DNA from: Clostridiales bacterium UBA4698
GTDB lineage: Bacteria > Bacillota > Clostridia > TANB77 > UBA1234
Direction of reading: 5' to 3'
Assembly: GCA_002404755.1 (NCBI GenBank)
Contig: DHKI01000037.1
Span: 5,998-69,997 of the forward strand
DNA: 64,000 nucleotides
The stretch's first letter is position 1, and every line of letters begins with the position of its first letter. Of the stretch, positions 35,215 through 44,499 are shown piece after piece. The translations under genes were made by a program, and so were the position numbers. The notes below the pieces were generated by a model, which was given only the letters and a program-made list of their open reading frames with translations, ran no database searches and was not told the DNA's origin.

Positions 35215-35558
35215 TAAAAAAGTGGTATTTCCTCTACAAAAGAGGCTCTCCTTTGACCAAGTAATCCAAGCTGTTTTTCCAATTCGTCTTCCCCCTCAAG
35301 AATGTCAATGGGCTCAAAATGTCGTTCACGAAAAACCCCCCTTTGATACTCGAAAAAGTGCCTTTCCAAATCGCTAGTCAAAACTTCTAAGAGTTCCCCT
35401 CTTTTCAAATCATAAACCTTACTCCAAGGCATGATTATCTGTGGCGGATCGATTCGACAATAAATCACATACCGTACCACGTCAGTAGGTTTCATAGAAA
35501 CTTTTACAATTGAATTCTCAGCGTAAAAAAGGCCACTCGAATGTAGATAAAAGCTCAT
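35214..35558 (-). CDS. hypothetical protein, foreign-looking
   Basis: A 114-residue soluble protein I do not recognise. Base composition and codon use differ from neighbours: it is much richer in GC and uses AGG, CGA, CGT and one CGG (Arg29 at 35474-35472) where native genes use AGA. A good RBS (TTGGAGG) precedes the ATG, and a strong hairpin follows the stop, so it looks like an autonomous acquired gene. The C-terminal half is acidic (DILEGEDELEKQLG). Its CGG matters: if CGG forced a +1 shift here, translation would stop two codons later at TGA. Confidence 0.55.
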   Translation of the reverse strand: MSFYLHSSGLFYAENSIVKVSMKPTDVVRYVIYCRIDPPQIIMPWSKVYDLKRGELLEVLTSDLERHFFEYQRGVFRERHFEPIDILEGEDELEKQLGLLGQRRASFVEEIPLF

Positions 35559-35706
35559 AACAAACCTCCAACAAATCTTATTTTCAATAGTATTATATGC
35601 TATTATCCTAAAAAATTCAAGCTTTTTGTTTTCTTGCTAGTTATTTAGGCTATATATTTTGTAAAATATGTTTTTGTTTTAAATACTCTTATTTCGAGAT
35701 TTTCAA

Positions 35707-36165
35707 TTATAATATTTTTCCATCTTTGCACTCTAACATTATTGTTACTGGTCCATCATTTATTAATGTTATTTGCATATCCGCTCCAAAGCTTCCTGTT
35801 TCCACATTCATGCATAATTCTTCTTTACAATATTTTATAAATTTTTCGTATAGTTCGTTTGCATATTCAGGCTTAGCTGCATTTATGAAGCTTGGTCTAT
35901 TTCCATGGTGACAGTCTGCATATAGTGTAAACTGCGAAACTATATGTAATGAACCTCCTACATCTTTTATCGCTAAGTTCATCTTTTCATTTTCATCTTC
36001 AAAAATTCTTAACTTTACAATCTTTTCAGCTAGCGCTTTCATATCTTCTTCAGTATCATCATGAGTTATTCCTAATAATACTAAAAAACCTCTTTCTATC
36101 TTTGAATATTCCTTTTTATTTATCTCCAATTTTGATGACAATACTCTCTGTATTAGTGCTTTCAT
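35707..36165 (-). CDS. dtd: D-aminoacyl-tRNA deacylase
   Basis: A 152-residue enzyme that removes D-amino acids and glycine from mischarged tRNA. The two family motifs are seen: VSQFTLYADCHHGNRPSF and the C-terminal NDGPVTIMLE containing the cross-subunit Gly-Pro. RBS AGGAG precedes the ATG at 36165. It is followed 25 bases upstream by a HAD hydrolase gene on the same strand. Confidence 0.93.
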   Translation of the reverse strand: MKALIQRVLSSKLEINKKEYSKIERGFLVLLGITHDDTEEDMKALAEKIVKLRIFEDENEKMNLAIKDVGGSLHIVSQFTLYADCHHGNRPSFINAAKPEYANELYEKFIKYCKEELCMNVETGSFGADMQITLINDGPVTIMLECKDGKIL

Positions 36166-36190
36166 TTTTATTCTCCTATTAATAAAATTT

Positions 36191-36886
36191 TTAAAATATA
36201 TTCTTTATTTCTTTTATATTTTTTAATACATTTGTTTTAGGCAAAGCATCGTCCACTTTCTCATCTTCATAACTCCAAGTATGCTCGTTAGGTATATATA
36301 CCGTGTTAAAACCCGCCTTCTTAGCCTCGTTTATATCTCCTTTTGGACTGTTTCCAATCATGTAGCAATCTTCCGGATTTAAATTGTATTTTTTCAGTAT
36401 TTCTTCATAATCACTTTTTGTTTTATGCTTCACAATTGTATAATCGGCAAAATATTTTTTTATACTTAATGCTTCAACTCTTCTTTTTTGAACATCTTCC
36501 ATTCCTTTAGTTATTATTGAAAGTTCATATCCTTTATCATATAAATATTCCACTGCCTCTTTCACTCCGTCTATTAGTTCGATATCACTGTTATACAATA
36601 TAGACGCACTTTTCTTTATAAAACCTTGAATATCATCTTTGAAAAAGTCATATCCAATGATATCATATGCAACTTGCATTAATGAACATTCAAAATTTTG
36701 CGGACCATATCCGTGTTGTTCCAAATTTTCATATTGTTTTTCATTAAATTTTTGCCTTATCTCACTATATGTATATTTTTTATTGTACTCTAATATCTTT
36801 TTGGCGACAACATCTTCTACATCATAAAAATATCCTGAACACTTAATCAGTGTGTCATCCAAATCAAAAAATATGTGCTTTTGCAT
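36191..36886 (-). CDS. HAD-family hydrolase
   Basis: A 231-residue haloacid dehalogenase-type phosphatase. Motif I is FFDLDDTLI (nucleophile and acid Asp), motif II is near SIITKG, and motifs III-IV are in MIGNSPKGDINEAKKAGFN. The substrate is unknown; the length fits the YjjG/phosphoglycolate-type subgroup. RBS AAAGGTGATTGT precedes the ATG. Possibly co-transcribed with dtd. Confidence 0.8.
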   Translation of the reverse strand: MQKHIFFDLDDTLIKCSGYFYDVEDVVAKKILEYNKKYTYSEIRQKFNEKQYENLEQHGYGPQNFECSLMQVAYDIIGYDFFKDDIQGFIKKSASILYNSDIELIDGVKEAVEYLYDKGYELSIITKGMEDVQKRRVEALSIKKYFADYTIVKHKTKSDYEEILKKYNLNPEDCYMIGNSPKGDINEAKKAGFNTVYIPNEHTWSYEDEKVDDALPKTNVLKNIKEIKNIF

Positions 36887-37015
36887 ACAATCACCTTTCT
36901 TTTGAAATAATTCTATATGTAATTGTTCTTAAATAATATAAACAAATTTAAGAAACTCCATAACACAAATGCTTGCACGTTTTATAAATAAAAACATTTA
37001 GCATTTCTATTGTAT

Positions 37016-37043
37016 AAAAAACCGATGCAAGCTCATGCATCGG
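37016..37043 (-). terminator. terminator after the yebC unit
   Basis: ACCGATGCA / TGCATCGGT with a short loop, followed on the minus strand by TTTTTT. Confidence 0.85.
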
Positions 37044-37049
37044 TATAAA

Positions 37050-37358
37050 TCACTTTTTTCCTTTGTATCTATTTTCGAATACTACTTTTATAAAAGCTCT
37101 TCTTGTTTCTATCTCATCTATTATAAGCAAGTTAGTTATTGAAATTCCAATAAATAATAGGTCAATGTAAACATTAAACTCAAACGAATCTCCTAAACTC
37201 TCTCTTCTTAGTATATGTACTATCAAACTTGCCATAAAGCATATTAAAGATATCATATTATACGAAGCTTTTTTTCTTATATATCCAAGTATATTCATTA
37301 TTACGAGAAATAATGCACAAAATATTAAGATATAATAATTTTCAAAACTATATAACAC
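37050..37358 (-). CDS. small three-helix membrane protein
   Basis: A 102-residue hypothetical membrane protein, with helices near residues 9-26 (ILIFCALFLVIMNILGYI), 34-50 (MISLICFMASLIVHI) and 64-80 (VYIDLLFIGISITNLLII). It starts at a GTG (37358) with GGTGG before it, 12 bases after yebC, and ends in a terminator, so it is probably co-transcribed with yebC. No family is recognised. Confidence 0.6.
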   Translation of the reverse strand: MLYSFENYYILIFCALFLVIMNILGYIRKKASYNMISLICFMASLIVHILRRESLGDSFEFNVYIDLLFIGISITNLLIIDEIETRRAFIKVVFENRYKGKK

Positions 37359-37370
37359 TTAATTTACCAC

Positions 37371-38099
37371 CTATTCCTCTTCATCCCAGTTATGCCAAAT
37401 TTCTTGAACATCATCTAAATCTTCCATGTTTTCTATGATTAAATTCATTTTTTTTGTAGCCGCTTCATCAAGACTCATGTAATTTTGCGGAACCATTTTT
37501 ATATCTGCATCAAGGAACTCTATTCCTTTTGCTTCTAATGCTTCTCTAACTTTTGAAAAATCTTCTGGAGTTGTTGTTATTTCATAAACATCTTCATCAG
37601 CCTCAAAGTTTTCAGCACCAGCTTCAATCGCTTCCATCATTAATTCGTCTTCGCTCATTTTAACTGATTTTTCAACTATAAGAACGCCCTTTTTATCAAA
37701 CATCCAGCTAACAGAACCTGTTGTTCCTAGATTTCCACCAAATTTATCAAGTATATGTCTAACGTCTCCAGCTGTTCTATTTCTATTATCTGTCATTGCC
37801 TCAATTATAATTGCAACACCATTTGGTCCATATCCTTCATAAGTTATATCTTCATAATTAGCTGTGTTTCCATCTCCTGCAGCTTTCTTTATGCTTCTAT
37901 CTATATTATCATTTGGCATGTTATTTGCTTTACACTTTGCTATAACATCTCTTAATTTAGAGTTTGATGCGGGGTCAGGTCCACCTTCTTTTACAGCAAC
38001 TAGAAGTTCTCTTCCTAATTTTGTGAAAACTTTACCTCTTTCTGCATCTGATTTACCTTTTTTGTTTTTAATGTTATTCCATTTGCTATGTCCTGACAT
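37371..38099 (-). CDS. yebC: YebC/PmpR-family translation or transcription factor
   Basis: A 242-residue conserved protein (TACO1 family). Seen: MSGHSKWNNIKNKKGKSDAE, KANNMPNDNIDRSIKKAAGD and GYGPNGVAIIIEAMTDNRNR. Members are described both as DNA-binding regulators and as factors that help the ribosome across polyproline-type stalls. Complete length. RBS AAAGGAGGAG precedes the ATG. Confidence 0.95.
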   Translation of the reverse strand: MSGHSKWNNIKNKKGKSDAERGKVFTKLGRELLVAVKEGGPDPASNSKLRDVIAKCKANNMPNDNIDRSIKKAAGDGNTANYEDITYEGYGPNGVAIIIEAMTDNRNRTAGDVRHILDKFGGNLGTTGSVSWMFDKKGVLIVEKSVKMSEDELMMEAIEAGAENFEADEDVYEITTTPEDFSKVREALEAKGIEFLDADIKMVPQNYMSLDEAATKKMNLIIENMEDLDDVQEIWHNWDEEE

Positions 38100-38165
38100 T
38101 TATATCTCCTCCTTTTTTACGTAGCTATATTATCATATTTTTTGAGCATTGTGTAGTACTTTTTC

Positions 38166-38219
38166 AAAAAAAGTACCAAAAGACATATCTAAAACTCTGC
38201 GTTTCATATGCTTTTGGTA
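38166..38219 (-). terminator. terminator of the PlsC/GT8 unit
   Basis: ACCAAAAGCATATG on the minus strand pairs with CATATGTCTTTTGGT-type sequence downstream, followed by ACTTTTTTT. It lies directly beyond the gene ending at 38226. Confidence 0.75.
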
Positions 38220-38225
38220 TAATTT

Positions 38226-39017
38226 TTAGCTATCGCCATCTACGCTTTCTCGCTTACAATATTTTATAACTTCAATATTACTATTTTTACTTCTCTCAAC
38301 CATTTTATTATATACTTTATCCCTCAAGTCCTTTTTTTGTAGTGCTTTTGGCAATTCTTTATTAGCAAAAAAAGGTCCATCAATATATGAAACTATTTTT
38401 ACCTTATTTTTTCCATAGGCTTGATAAGTATTAATTATACTAAACACTGGTGCATCTAATTCTACTGGATATGTGAAAGATGTACTTTTAAACGGCCTTA
38501 TTTTTGTATAATACGGCCATATATGTGCCTCCGGATAAATAGTTATTGCATGATTATCACGTATTGTTTTTTCTATTGCCTGTTTAAAGTTTTTCATTGC
38601 ATCTAAATTACTTGGAATAGGTATTGCTCCCATCATTTGAACAAAATTGCCAAGTACCTTCATTGATACATTTTCTGGATTCACAATAAAAAAATTTCTT
38701 TTAGGATAGATTGGTATACTTGGAATTAACGTATCTCCAAAAGGCTGTGTATGATTTACATATACAAAATATCCTGTTTTTTTGTAACTCCTCAAATTTT
38801 CTTTCCCAATATATTTAACTTTAAATCTTATTTTGGCATACAAAATTCTTATTGGAACGAGTAATATATTTTGTGTTATAAAAGATGCAATATTCCAAAA
38901 TGGATTTTTATGAATATATTTATAATTTTCATCAATTACTCTTGGTTTAATTTTCGCTTCCGAAAATTCATCATTTAATTCATCCTGATAATATATGATT
39001 TTTCTATTATTCTTCAT
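38226..39017 (-). CDS. PlsC-like acyltransferase with atypical active-site spacing
   Basis: A 263-residue acyltransferase of the lysophosphatidate type, membrane-associated. The catalytic block reads YVNHTQPFGDTLIP: the His and Asp are five residues apart instead of the usual four, so either the Asp has shifted or the motif is read differently. The second block is ITIYPEAHIWPYY. It overlaps the next PlsC-like gene upstream by 11 bases and ends a four-gene run with two GT8 glycosyltransferases. It may acylate a glycolipid precursor. Confidence 0.75.
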   Translation of the reverse strand: MKNNRKIIYYQDELNDEFSEAKIKPRVIDENYKYIHKNPFWNIASFITQNILLVPIRILYAKIRFKVKYIGKENLRSYKKTGYFVYVNHTQPFGDTLIPSIPIYPKRNFFIVNPENVSMKVLGNFVQMMGAIPIPSNLDAMKNFKQAIEKTIRDNHAITIYPEAHIWPYYTKIRPFKSTSFTYPVELDAPVFSIINTYQAYGKNKVKIVSYIDGPFFANKELPKALQKKDLRDKVYNKMVERSKNSNIEVIKYCKRESVDGDS

Positions 39018-39885
39018 CTACCATTTCCTTATTTTCCGTTATATACTCTAAAGGTTTTCCATAGAAATTTTCATAAGTTTCTTTCCATAAATTAAAGTTC
39101 TTCTCTTTCATTATTCGTATATTTTCTCTTTCTGATATTTCTTTATCTGGATATATTGGAACTTTTATATTTACAGTGTATTCCTGTATTGGAAAACCAT
39201 CACTACCGATATTTTCACTATCATTCATTGTTATAAATATTGGTACAACTGGCACATTATTTCTAACAGCCAATTTGAACGCACCATCTTTTAATGGCTT
39301 AGGTTTTCTATAATTCCACCATAAACTTTGTTCTGGGTATATAAGTATAAAATCTCCATTTTGAAGTATTGTGTCAACTGCCTTCATAAACTCTATCATT
39401 GTTTTTGTATTCGAACTAAGTGGCAATGTATCACAATTTCTAAATAGAAATCCATAAAAGCCTGGAAAATTAGTATAGTTTCCTTCTCTTATTACCTTAT
39501 ACAATATTTTTTTATTTTTAAAATGTTTGGTATCTCTAAATATTTTTTCCACAGTAAAACAATCAAAAGGATTGAAATGATTGCATGTTATTATCGCACC
39601 GTCACTTACCACTTCTAGATTTTCCATTCCTATAACATCTTTAATTATAAGTTTATTATTTCTTAAAAGCTCTTCTAAGAATTTTCTACCTATTTCGTTA
39701 GCTACTGTTCTTTTTATTTGGCTTTTTCTCTTTTTCTTTAAATAATCAACTTTATCTGGTTTTAACACTATTGTAGGTGGATCTTTTTCTGGATCAACAT
39801 CAAATTTGCCTTCCCTTTCTAGTCTATCGATTTCATCCAAGATTTCCAATCTATCTTTAGCTTTCTCTATAATTTCTTCTCTCAT
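39007..39885 (-). CDS. PlsC-like 1-acylglycerol-phosphate acyltransferase
   Basis: A 292-residue acyltransferase. The HX4D active site is intact in CNHFNPFDCF, the second block is LIYPEQSLWW, and VPVVPIFITM is the typical third. An N-terminal charged helix (residues 1-50) precedes the domain. It is followed by an overlapping paralogue and preceded four bases upstream by a GT8 gene, suggesting one transcript for envelope lipid or glycolipid synthesis. Confidence 0.8.
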   Translation of the reverse strand: MREEIIEKAKDRLEILDEIDRLEREGKFDVDPEKDPPTIVLKPDKVDYLKKKRKSQIKRTVANEIGRKFLEELLRNNKLIIKDVIGMENLEVVSDGAIITCNHFNPFDCFTVEKIFRDTKHFKNKKILYKVIREGNYTNFPGFYGFLFRNCDTLPLSSNTKTMIEFMKAVDTILQNGDFILIYPEQSLWWNYRKPKPLKDGAFKLAVRNNVPVVPIFITMNDSENIGSDGFPIQEYTVNIKVPIYPDKEISERENIRIMKEKNFNLWKETYENFYGKPLEYITENKEMVDEE

Positions 39886-39888
39886 ACT

Positions 39889-40821
39889 TTATCTCCTGTT
39901 TATTCTATCATCTCCGACACAGTCAGCTTCTTTTTGTGCTAGCATTCTTAAAGCTTTGTCTTTTTCCATATCCTCAAAGCGTTCCTCATCCGAATAATTG
40001 TCCTTTATTTTTTGTATTGTGTCAAAAAACTCAGTCTTTTTAGCATAATTCCAAAAATAATCTTTATATAGTATATCTTCAAAATGCCAAGGCTTATACG
40101 CTAGATTATAGTGTATTAACTTTATATCTCCTTGATTTTGTTTTTCTCTAGCTATAGGCATTCTATTCCAATTTGGATCTACTATCTTAACTCTACCTTT
40201 GCACAATCTGTTCAAATAGTCTTGATCTTGAGCAACTGAAAATCTTATTTTATCTAATGAATATATAAATTTTTCTTGAAAATCAAATTTTCTAAGCTCG
40301 TCCAAGTTCATCAATAAGACTCCCGCATTAAAATAGTTTCTATAATCAGCCACTCCAACTACTTTTTCTGCATATTCTTGGAATACCTCAATTGTTTGAA
40401 TTACATCATCTGGTGCTGCTGCAACCAAATTGTTTTCCATATTTGTATTATACAAATCTGCAACATCCTCAAGCACAACAATATCACTGTCTAAGTAAAG
40501 AGCCTTCGTATATTGAGGATACAAATTTGGTATGAATAGTCTAAAATAAGTCGTTTTAGAATAATAATCTCTTGTGTATAATTTATCTTTTATCTTTTCT
40601 ATGTAATAATTCAAATCTACAAATTCTATACTAACATTTTCTTGTTCAAATTTTTGTATTTTCTTTTGATTCTCTTCCGAAATATTTGTGTACAAAATTT
40701 TTATCAAATAAAAATTTTCTTTCTTTGAATTTTCTATCAAAGATTGAAGCGAAACTGCTAAAAAAGGTATATATCCATCATCAACAGCAAAGAAAATTGG
40801 TATTACATTTTTGTTTTCCAT
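39889..40821 (-). CDS. glycosyltransferase family 8
   Basis: A 310-residue retaining GT-A glycosyltransferase. Seen: IPIFFAVDDGYIPFLAVSLQ at the N-terminus, the DXD motif in ALYLDSDIVVLEDV, YFNAGVLLMNLDELR and the metal-binding HYNLAYKPWH. Donor is probably UDP-glucose or UDP-galactose, which fits galE in this window, but this is inference. RBS AAAGGAG precedes the ATG. Adjacent to a second, more divergent GT8 gene. Confidence 0.85.
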   Translation of the reverse strand: MENKNVIPIFFAVDDGYIPFLAVSLQSLIENSKKENFYLIKILYTNISEENQKKIQKFEQENVSIEFVDLNYYIEKIKDKLYTRDYYSKTTYFRLFIPNLYPQYTKALYLDSDIVVLEDVADLYNTNMENNLVAAAPDDVIQTIEVFQEYAEKVVGVADYRNYFNAGVLLMNLDELRKFDFQEKFIYSLDKIRFSVAQDQDYLNRLCKGRVKIVDPNWNRMPIAREKQNQGDIKLIHYNLAYKPWHFEDILYKDYFWNYAKKTEFFDTIQKIKDNYSDEERFEDMEKDKALRMLAQKEADCVGDDRINRR

Positions 40822-41652
40822 CTATTTTTTCTCCTTTTCAAATTCGTTTTTTAATTTTAAATATTCTTCTAAATCGTTGTCATAGTAGTAACACTTTAAT
40901 ACTTTGTGAACTTCTTCCATATTCCACTGCTTAAAGTTTTCCGTATGAGGATACGGCAAAAACATCAGTCTCTTACAAAAGTGACAAATTACCGTATCCT
41001 TTCTATTAAATTTTGATTGTTCATTGTATTTTCTTGGCAATATTTTTTTCTTTGTAGTAGACCAAAATATAGCATCTTGATCTGCAAACAACATCTTTTT
41101 ATTTCTTATCAAATCTCTTGCCTTTTTAAGAAGACCGGTTTCTTTTATTTTTTTCATATTTAAAAGTAACATGCCTGCATTTATATAGTCTGGTCTAATT
41201 ATCCAACAACCATATTTTTCTTTTACAGCTGCATATTCATAATCATCAATATCTATTTCGTACAACTTCTTTAAATCATCGCCAACCATTATATCTATAT
41301 CTAAATACAATAGTTTTTCTGGCATTCCTGGCACCAAATCAGCAAGTAATCTTAGCAAAGTATATGGTGTACAGTATGCAGTTTCATTTTTGCAATTTGC
41401 AAATTCTTTTTCATATAATTCTGTAACATCTATTTTTTTTACACTATTCCTTTGATTTCGCGATTTCACAAAATCATCAAGAAACTTTTCTTGTTCGTCA
41501 GTTATTGGAACGAAATTTTCGTTTAATCTTGAAACGTCCATCGTAAAAATATAACAATTAATTACTTCATTAGTCCTATTTGTTATTGATACAAGTTGCG
41601 TTAATGCACCGTCAAAAACCTTCTTATTTCCACATAAAAGTAAGTTTATCAT
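40822..41652 (-). CDS. GT8-like glycosyltransferase
   Basis: A 276-residue GT-A protein. Seen: LLYLDIDIMVGDDLKKL with DXD, YINAGMLLLNMKKIK, and a late histidine in VICHFCKRLMFLPYP. The ATG at 41652 is picked for GAGGGGATAT. It abuts the next GT8 gene with no gap. It is the first gene of the GT8/PlsC run. Confidence 0.78.
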   Translation of the reverse strand: MINLLLCGNKKVFDGALTQLVSITNRTNEVINCYIFTMDVSRLNENFVPITDEQEKFLDDFVKSRNQRNSVKKIDVTELYEKEFANCKNETAYCTPYTLLRLLADLVPGMPEKLLYLDIDIMVGDDLKKLYEIDIDDYEYAAVKEKYGCWIIRPDYINAGMLLLNMKKIKETGLLKKARDLIRNKKMLFADQDAIFWSTTKKKILPRKYNEQSKFNRKDTVICHFCKRLMFLPYPHTENFKQWNMEEVHKVLKCYYYDNDLEEYLKLKNEFEKEKK

Positions 41653-41723
41653 ATATCCCCTCATCATTTCTAAAATTATATCAGTAACATTATATCGTAT
41701 TTAATTTATTATTTCAACACCCG

Positions 41724-41900
41724 TTATTCGTCTTTGTCTGTACTATTTTCTAAATACCTAGCTCTTCTTTTTTGTTCTTCTGGTGTAAGCCAAGCATCGA
41801 ATGATGCGATAAATTCGCCATACTCTGTTGCATCCTCAATTATGCCTTTACCTTTCGTTCTTAAAGCATTTAAACCGATTTTATTTCTTTTATCTTTCAT
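41724..41900 (-). CDS. small charged hypothetical protein
   Basis: A 58-residue protein (MKDKRNKIGLNALRTKGKG... WLTPEEQKRRARYLE) after lexA on the same strand. GGGGTG lies before the ATG. It has no membrane segment and a strongly charged composition. No family is recognised. The lexA terminator-like hairpin overlaps its upstream region. Confidence 0.5.
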   Translation of the reverse strand: MKDKRNKIGLNALRTKGKGIIEDATEYGEFIASFDAWLTPEEQKRRARYLENSTDKDE

Positions 41901-41956
41901 AAAAAATCACCCCATACTTGATAGTATGAGATGATTAAGCATTTTTATTCTATCTA

Positions 41957-42589
41957 TTATATTTTTCTAAACACTCCAACTACCTTTCCTAAAATCGAAC
42001 ATGTCGGCACTATTATGGGTTGCATAAACTGATTTTGCGGTTGTAATCTTATATGACCTTTTTCTTTGTAAAACTTTTTGACTGTTGCTTCATCCTCTAT
42101 AAGAGCCACAACAATATCACCATTTTGGGCATTATCTTGTTTTTTTACTAATATAAAGTCACCATCTAATATTCCAGCATCTATCATACTTTCACCTCTA
42201 ACACGTAGCATGAAAGTTTCGCCTGTTCCTGTGAAATCTATTGGCAAAGGAAATGAATCTTCCACATTTTCAACAGCAAGTATTGGCATTCCTGCAGTCA
42301 CCTTGCCAACTATTGGAACATCTACCATTTCTTTTGATGTAAAAAAAGGTTTTTGGCTTCTGCCATCTTCATCAACCAATCTTATCGTTCTTGATTTCAT
42401 ATCAACCTTTTCAATTAATCCTTTTTTCTTTAGTCTAGCTAGATATCCGTGTACTGTTGAAGTAGATTTTAAATCTAATGCTTTACAAATCTCTCTAACA
42501 GAAGGTGCATATCCTTCTTCTTTAATTTGTTGTCTAACATAGTCTAATACCCTTTGTTGTTTATCGGTTGCTTTAGCAGAATCTTTCAT
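41957..42589 (-). CDS. lexA: LexA repressor
   Basis: SOS repressor that is self-cleaved with RecA help. N-terminal winged helix (YAPSVREICKALDLKSTSTVHGYLARL), cleavage site Ala-Gly in GKVTAGMPILA, catalytic Ser in VRGESMIDAGI and Lys in DEATVKKFY. 210 residues. A promoter-like TTGACA lies at 42650-42655, but I could not find a clear Firmicutes SOS box in front of the gene. RBS AAAGGAGAG precedes the ATG. Confidence 0.95.
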   Translation of the reverse strand: MKDSAKATDKQQRVLDYVRQQIKEEGYAPSVREICKALDLKSTSTVHGYLARLKKKGLIEKVDMKSRTIRLVDEDGRSQKPFFTSKEMVDVPIVGKVTAGMPILAVENVEDSFPLPIDFTGTGETFMLRVRGESMIDAGILDGDFILVKKQDNAQNGDIVVALIEDEATVKKFYKEKGHIRLQPQNQFMQPIIVPTCSILGKVVGVFRKI

Positions 42590-42724
42590 TTATATCTCTC
42601 CTTTTCTTCTCTCCTAAGTTGCTTATAGGCTATCACAAAAATTCGTTCTTGTCAACATTTGACGCAAACAAATTTTTATAATTTCTTTTTATTTCAGTCT
42701 AAACACACTTTTATTAAATCAACT

Positions 42725-43672
42725 TTAGAACATATCCTTTTTCTTTAGCCAAATCCATGCTATTAATGATGTCAAAAATGCAATTCCCATCACCTTAATA
42801 AACCCGAATGCGTCATTTGCAAATGGCAATCCTGCAACATTCATTCCCCATATGCTTGAAACTATTGTAGGAATTGAAATTACTATTGTAACCGATGCTA
42901 AAAATTTCATCACAATGTTTAAATTGTTTGATATAACCGAAGCATATGCGTCCATCGTTCCACTCAAAATATCTCTATATATTGTTCCCATTTCAATAGC
43001 TTGTCTATTCTCTATAATTGCATCTTCAAGAATATCTTCATCTTCTTCATACATTTTTATAAATTTTGAACGCATTAATTTTTCCATAACTATCTCATTT
43101 GATTTAAGCGATGTTGTAAAATATACTAAGCTTTTTTCTAATTCTAAAAGCCTAATCAGTTCTTGATTTCTCATTGATTTTTGAAGTCTATTTTCAGCTT
43201 TATCAGTCTCTCTATTTATAAACTTAAGATAATTTAAATAATACACTGCTGTCTTATACAGAATTTGCAATATAAAACGTGTTTTTTTGAATGTAAAAAA
43301 TCCTTTTACTCTACAATCAATAAACTCCTTTAAGATAGGAGATTCTGCCGTACAAACTGTTATAAAATAATCATCTCTAACCACAATCATACCAATCGGA
43401 ATAGTGGTAAAGCCTTCAATCTCACCATCGTTTTTTTCAACAGTTGGCAAATCTATTACTATAAGCGTTTGATCATCTTCAACATCTATTCTCGCCTTTT
43501 CTTCCTGATCTAGAGGATATCTTATAAATTCTTCTCGAACACCAATAGAATTACAAAGTGTATTTATTTCTTGGGCTGTAGGATTAATAAGATTTATCCA
43601 ACACCCCTTTTCAAGTTTAGTTTGTTCTCTAAAAAATCCTTGTTCGTCTAATGTTCTATATATTTTCATCAT
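42725..43672 (-). CDS. corA: CorA-family magnesium transporter
   Basis: A 315-residue divalent-cation channel. A cytoplasmic funnel domain precedes two C-terminal helices, with the conserved gate motif as WGMNVAGLPF, a variant of the usual GMN sequence. The end is a short basic tail (IWLKKKDMF). RBS GGGGGAA precedes the ATG. No transcription partners are obvious; lexA follows after about 130 bases. Confidence 0.9.
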   Translation of the reverse strand: MMKIYRTLDEQGFFREQTKLEKGCWINLINPTAQEINTLCNSIGVREEFIRYPLDQEEKARIDVEDDQTLIVIDLPTVEKNDGEIEGFTTIPIGMIVVRDDYFITVCTAESPILKEFIDCRVKGFFTFKKTRFILQILYKTAVYYLNYLKFINRETDKAENRLQKSMRNQELIRLLELEKSLVYFTTSLKSNEIVMEKLMRSKFIKMYEEDEDILEDAIIENRQAIEMGTIYRDILSGTMDAYASVISNNLNIVMKFLASVTIVISIPTIVSSIWGMNVAGLPFANDAFGFIKVMGIAFLTSLIAWIWLKKKDMF

Positions 43673-43746
43673 AATAAATTCCCCCTTGTTTGCAAAAGAA
43701 AAAATTGTCTTGTCTAAATAACTTACAAAACAATTTCTTCTTAAAT

Positions 43747-44499
43747 TTACTCTCCATCCTTAACTAAATATACTTTCCATTTTCTTCTTCCTAGTTTATA
43801 TGCAAAAGATTTGTCGAAAACAGCATAATCAAACCTATACTTTCCTTTTACTGCACTACCAGTATCCATAGCAACTACATATCCAAGTCCTTCAATATAG
43901 AACTCTGTTCCAAGTTTCCAATACTTTGTATCAACAGCTATCGAAACCCCTGCTACAATAGGTTTCCCTGATGCCGTATATCCTAAATTGTTGCTACATT
44001 CATCTGGGCTAGGCGTATATGCCGTTCCTTCAAATTCTCCAACGTATTCTAATTTTTCGTAATCAACGGCTGTATCAGCCTTATCAGCAGTTCCAAAATT
44101 TTGTGGTTCAATTCCTACGGAAGCAGCAAGTTTCAAAGAATCTTGAAGTCTCATATTTTCTTCAATTAAACTTTGATTATTTTTAGCCAATTGTTCCGCC
44201 TCTGTATACAACCTTTCTTGTTCTGACTTTATTTCTTCCTGTTTTTTTTCAATTTCTTCTTTTTGGTTTTCTATATAACTTTTTTCGTTTTCTAAATTTT
44301 GTATTCCAACAACTAAACCTTCTGTTTTTTCATTATACACTTTCACTGTATCTTTGGCATATACCAACACATAAAACGCTCCTGCAGAAACAATTAGTAA
44401 CGAGCAGATTAGAGCTTTACCAATTCTTCTATGCTTAAGAATTGATTTTCTAAAATTATATACTGCTTTAATTTGAGATATCCTATCAGCTTGTCCCAA
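43747..44499 (-). CDS. 3D-domain cell-wall protein
   Basis: A 250-residue envelope protein. An N-terminal membrane helix (ALICSLLIVSAGAFYVLVYA) is followed by a coiled coil rich in Glu and Gln (residues about 55-125) and a C-terminal 3D domain (FEGTAYTPSPDECSNN, GVSIAVD, AMDTGSAVKGKYRFDYAV) with the three aspartates that name the family. It resembles lytic transglycosylases of the YabE/YuiC type and probably acts on peptidoglycan. The start is a TTG at 44499 with GGAGGG seven bases before it. Confidence 0.85.
   Translation of the reverse strand: MGQADRISQIKAVYNFRKSILKHRRIGKALICSLLIVSAGAFYVLVYAKDTVKVYNEKTEGLVVGIQNLENEKSYIENQKEEIEKKQEEIKSEQERLYTEAEQLAKNNQSLIEENMRLQDSLKLAASVGIEPQNFGTADKADTAVDYEKLEYVGEFEGTAYTPSPDECSNNLGYTASGKPIVAGVSIAVDTKYWKLGTEFYIEGLGYVVAMDTGSAVKGKYRFDYAVFDKSFAYKLGRRKWKVYLVKDGE

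Noticed and set aside
42590..42670. SOS box in front of lexA
   Set aside because: I looked for a GAAC-N4-GTTC-type palindrome and found none that is convincing; only a promoter-like TTGACA is seen.
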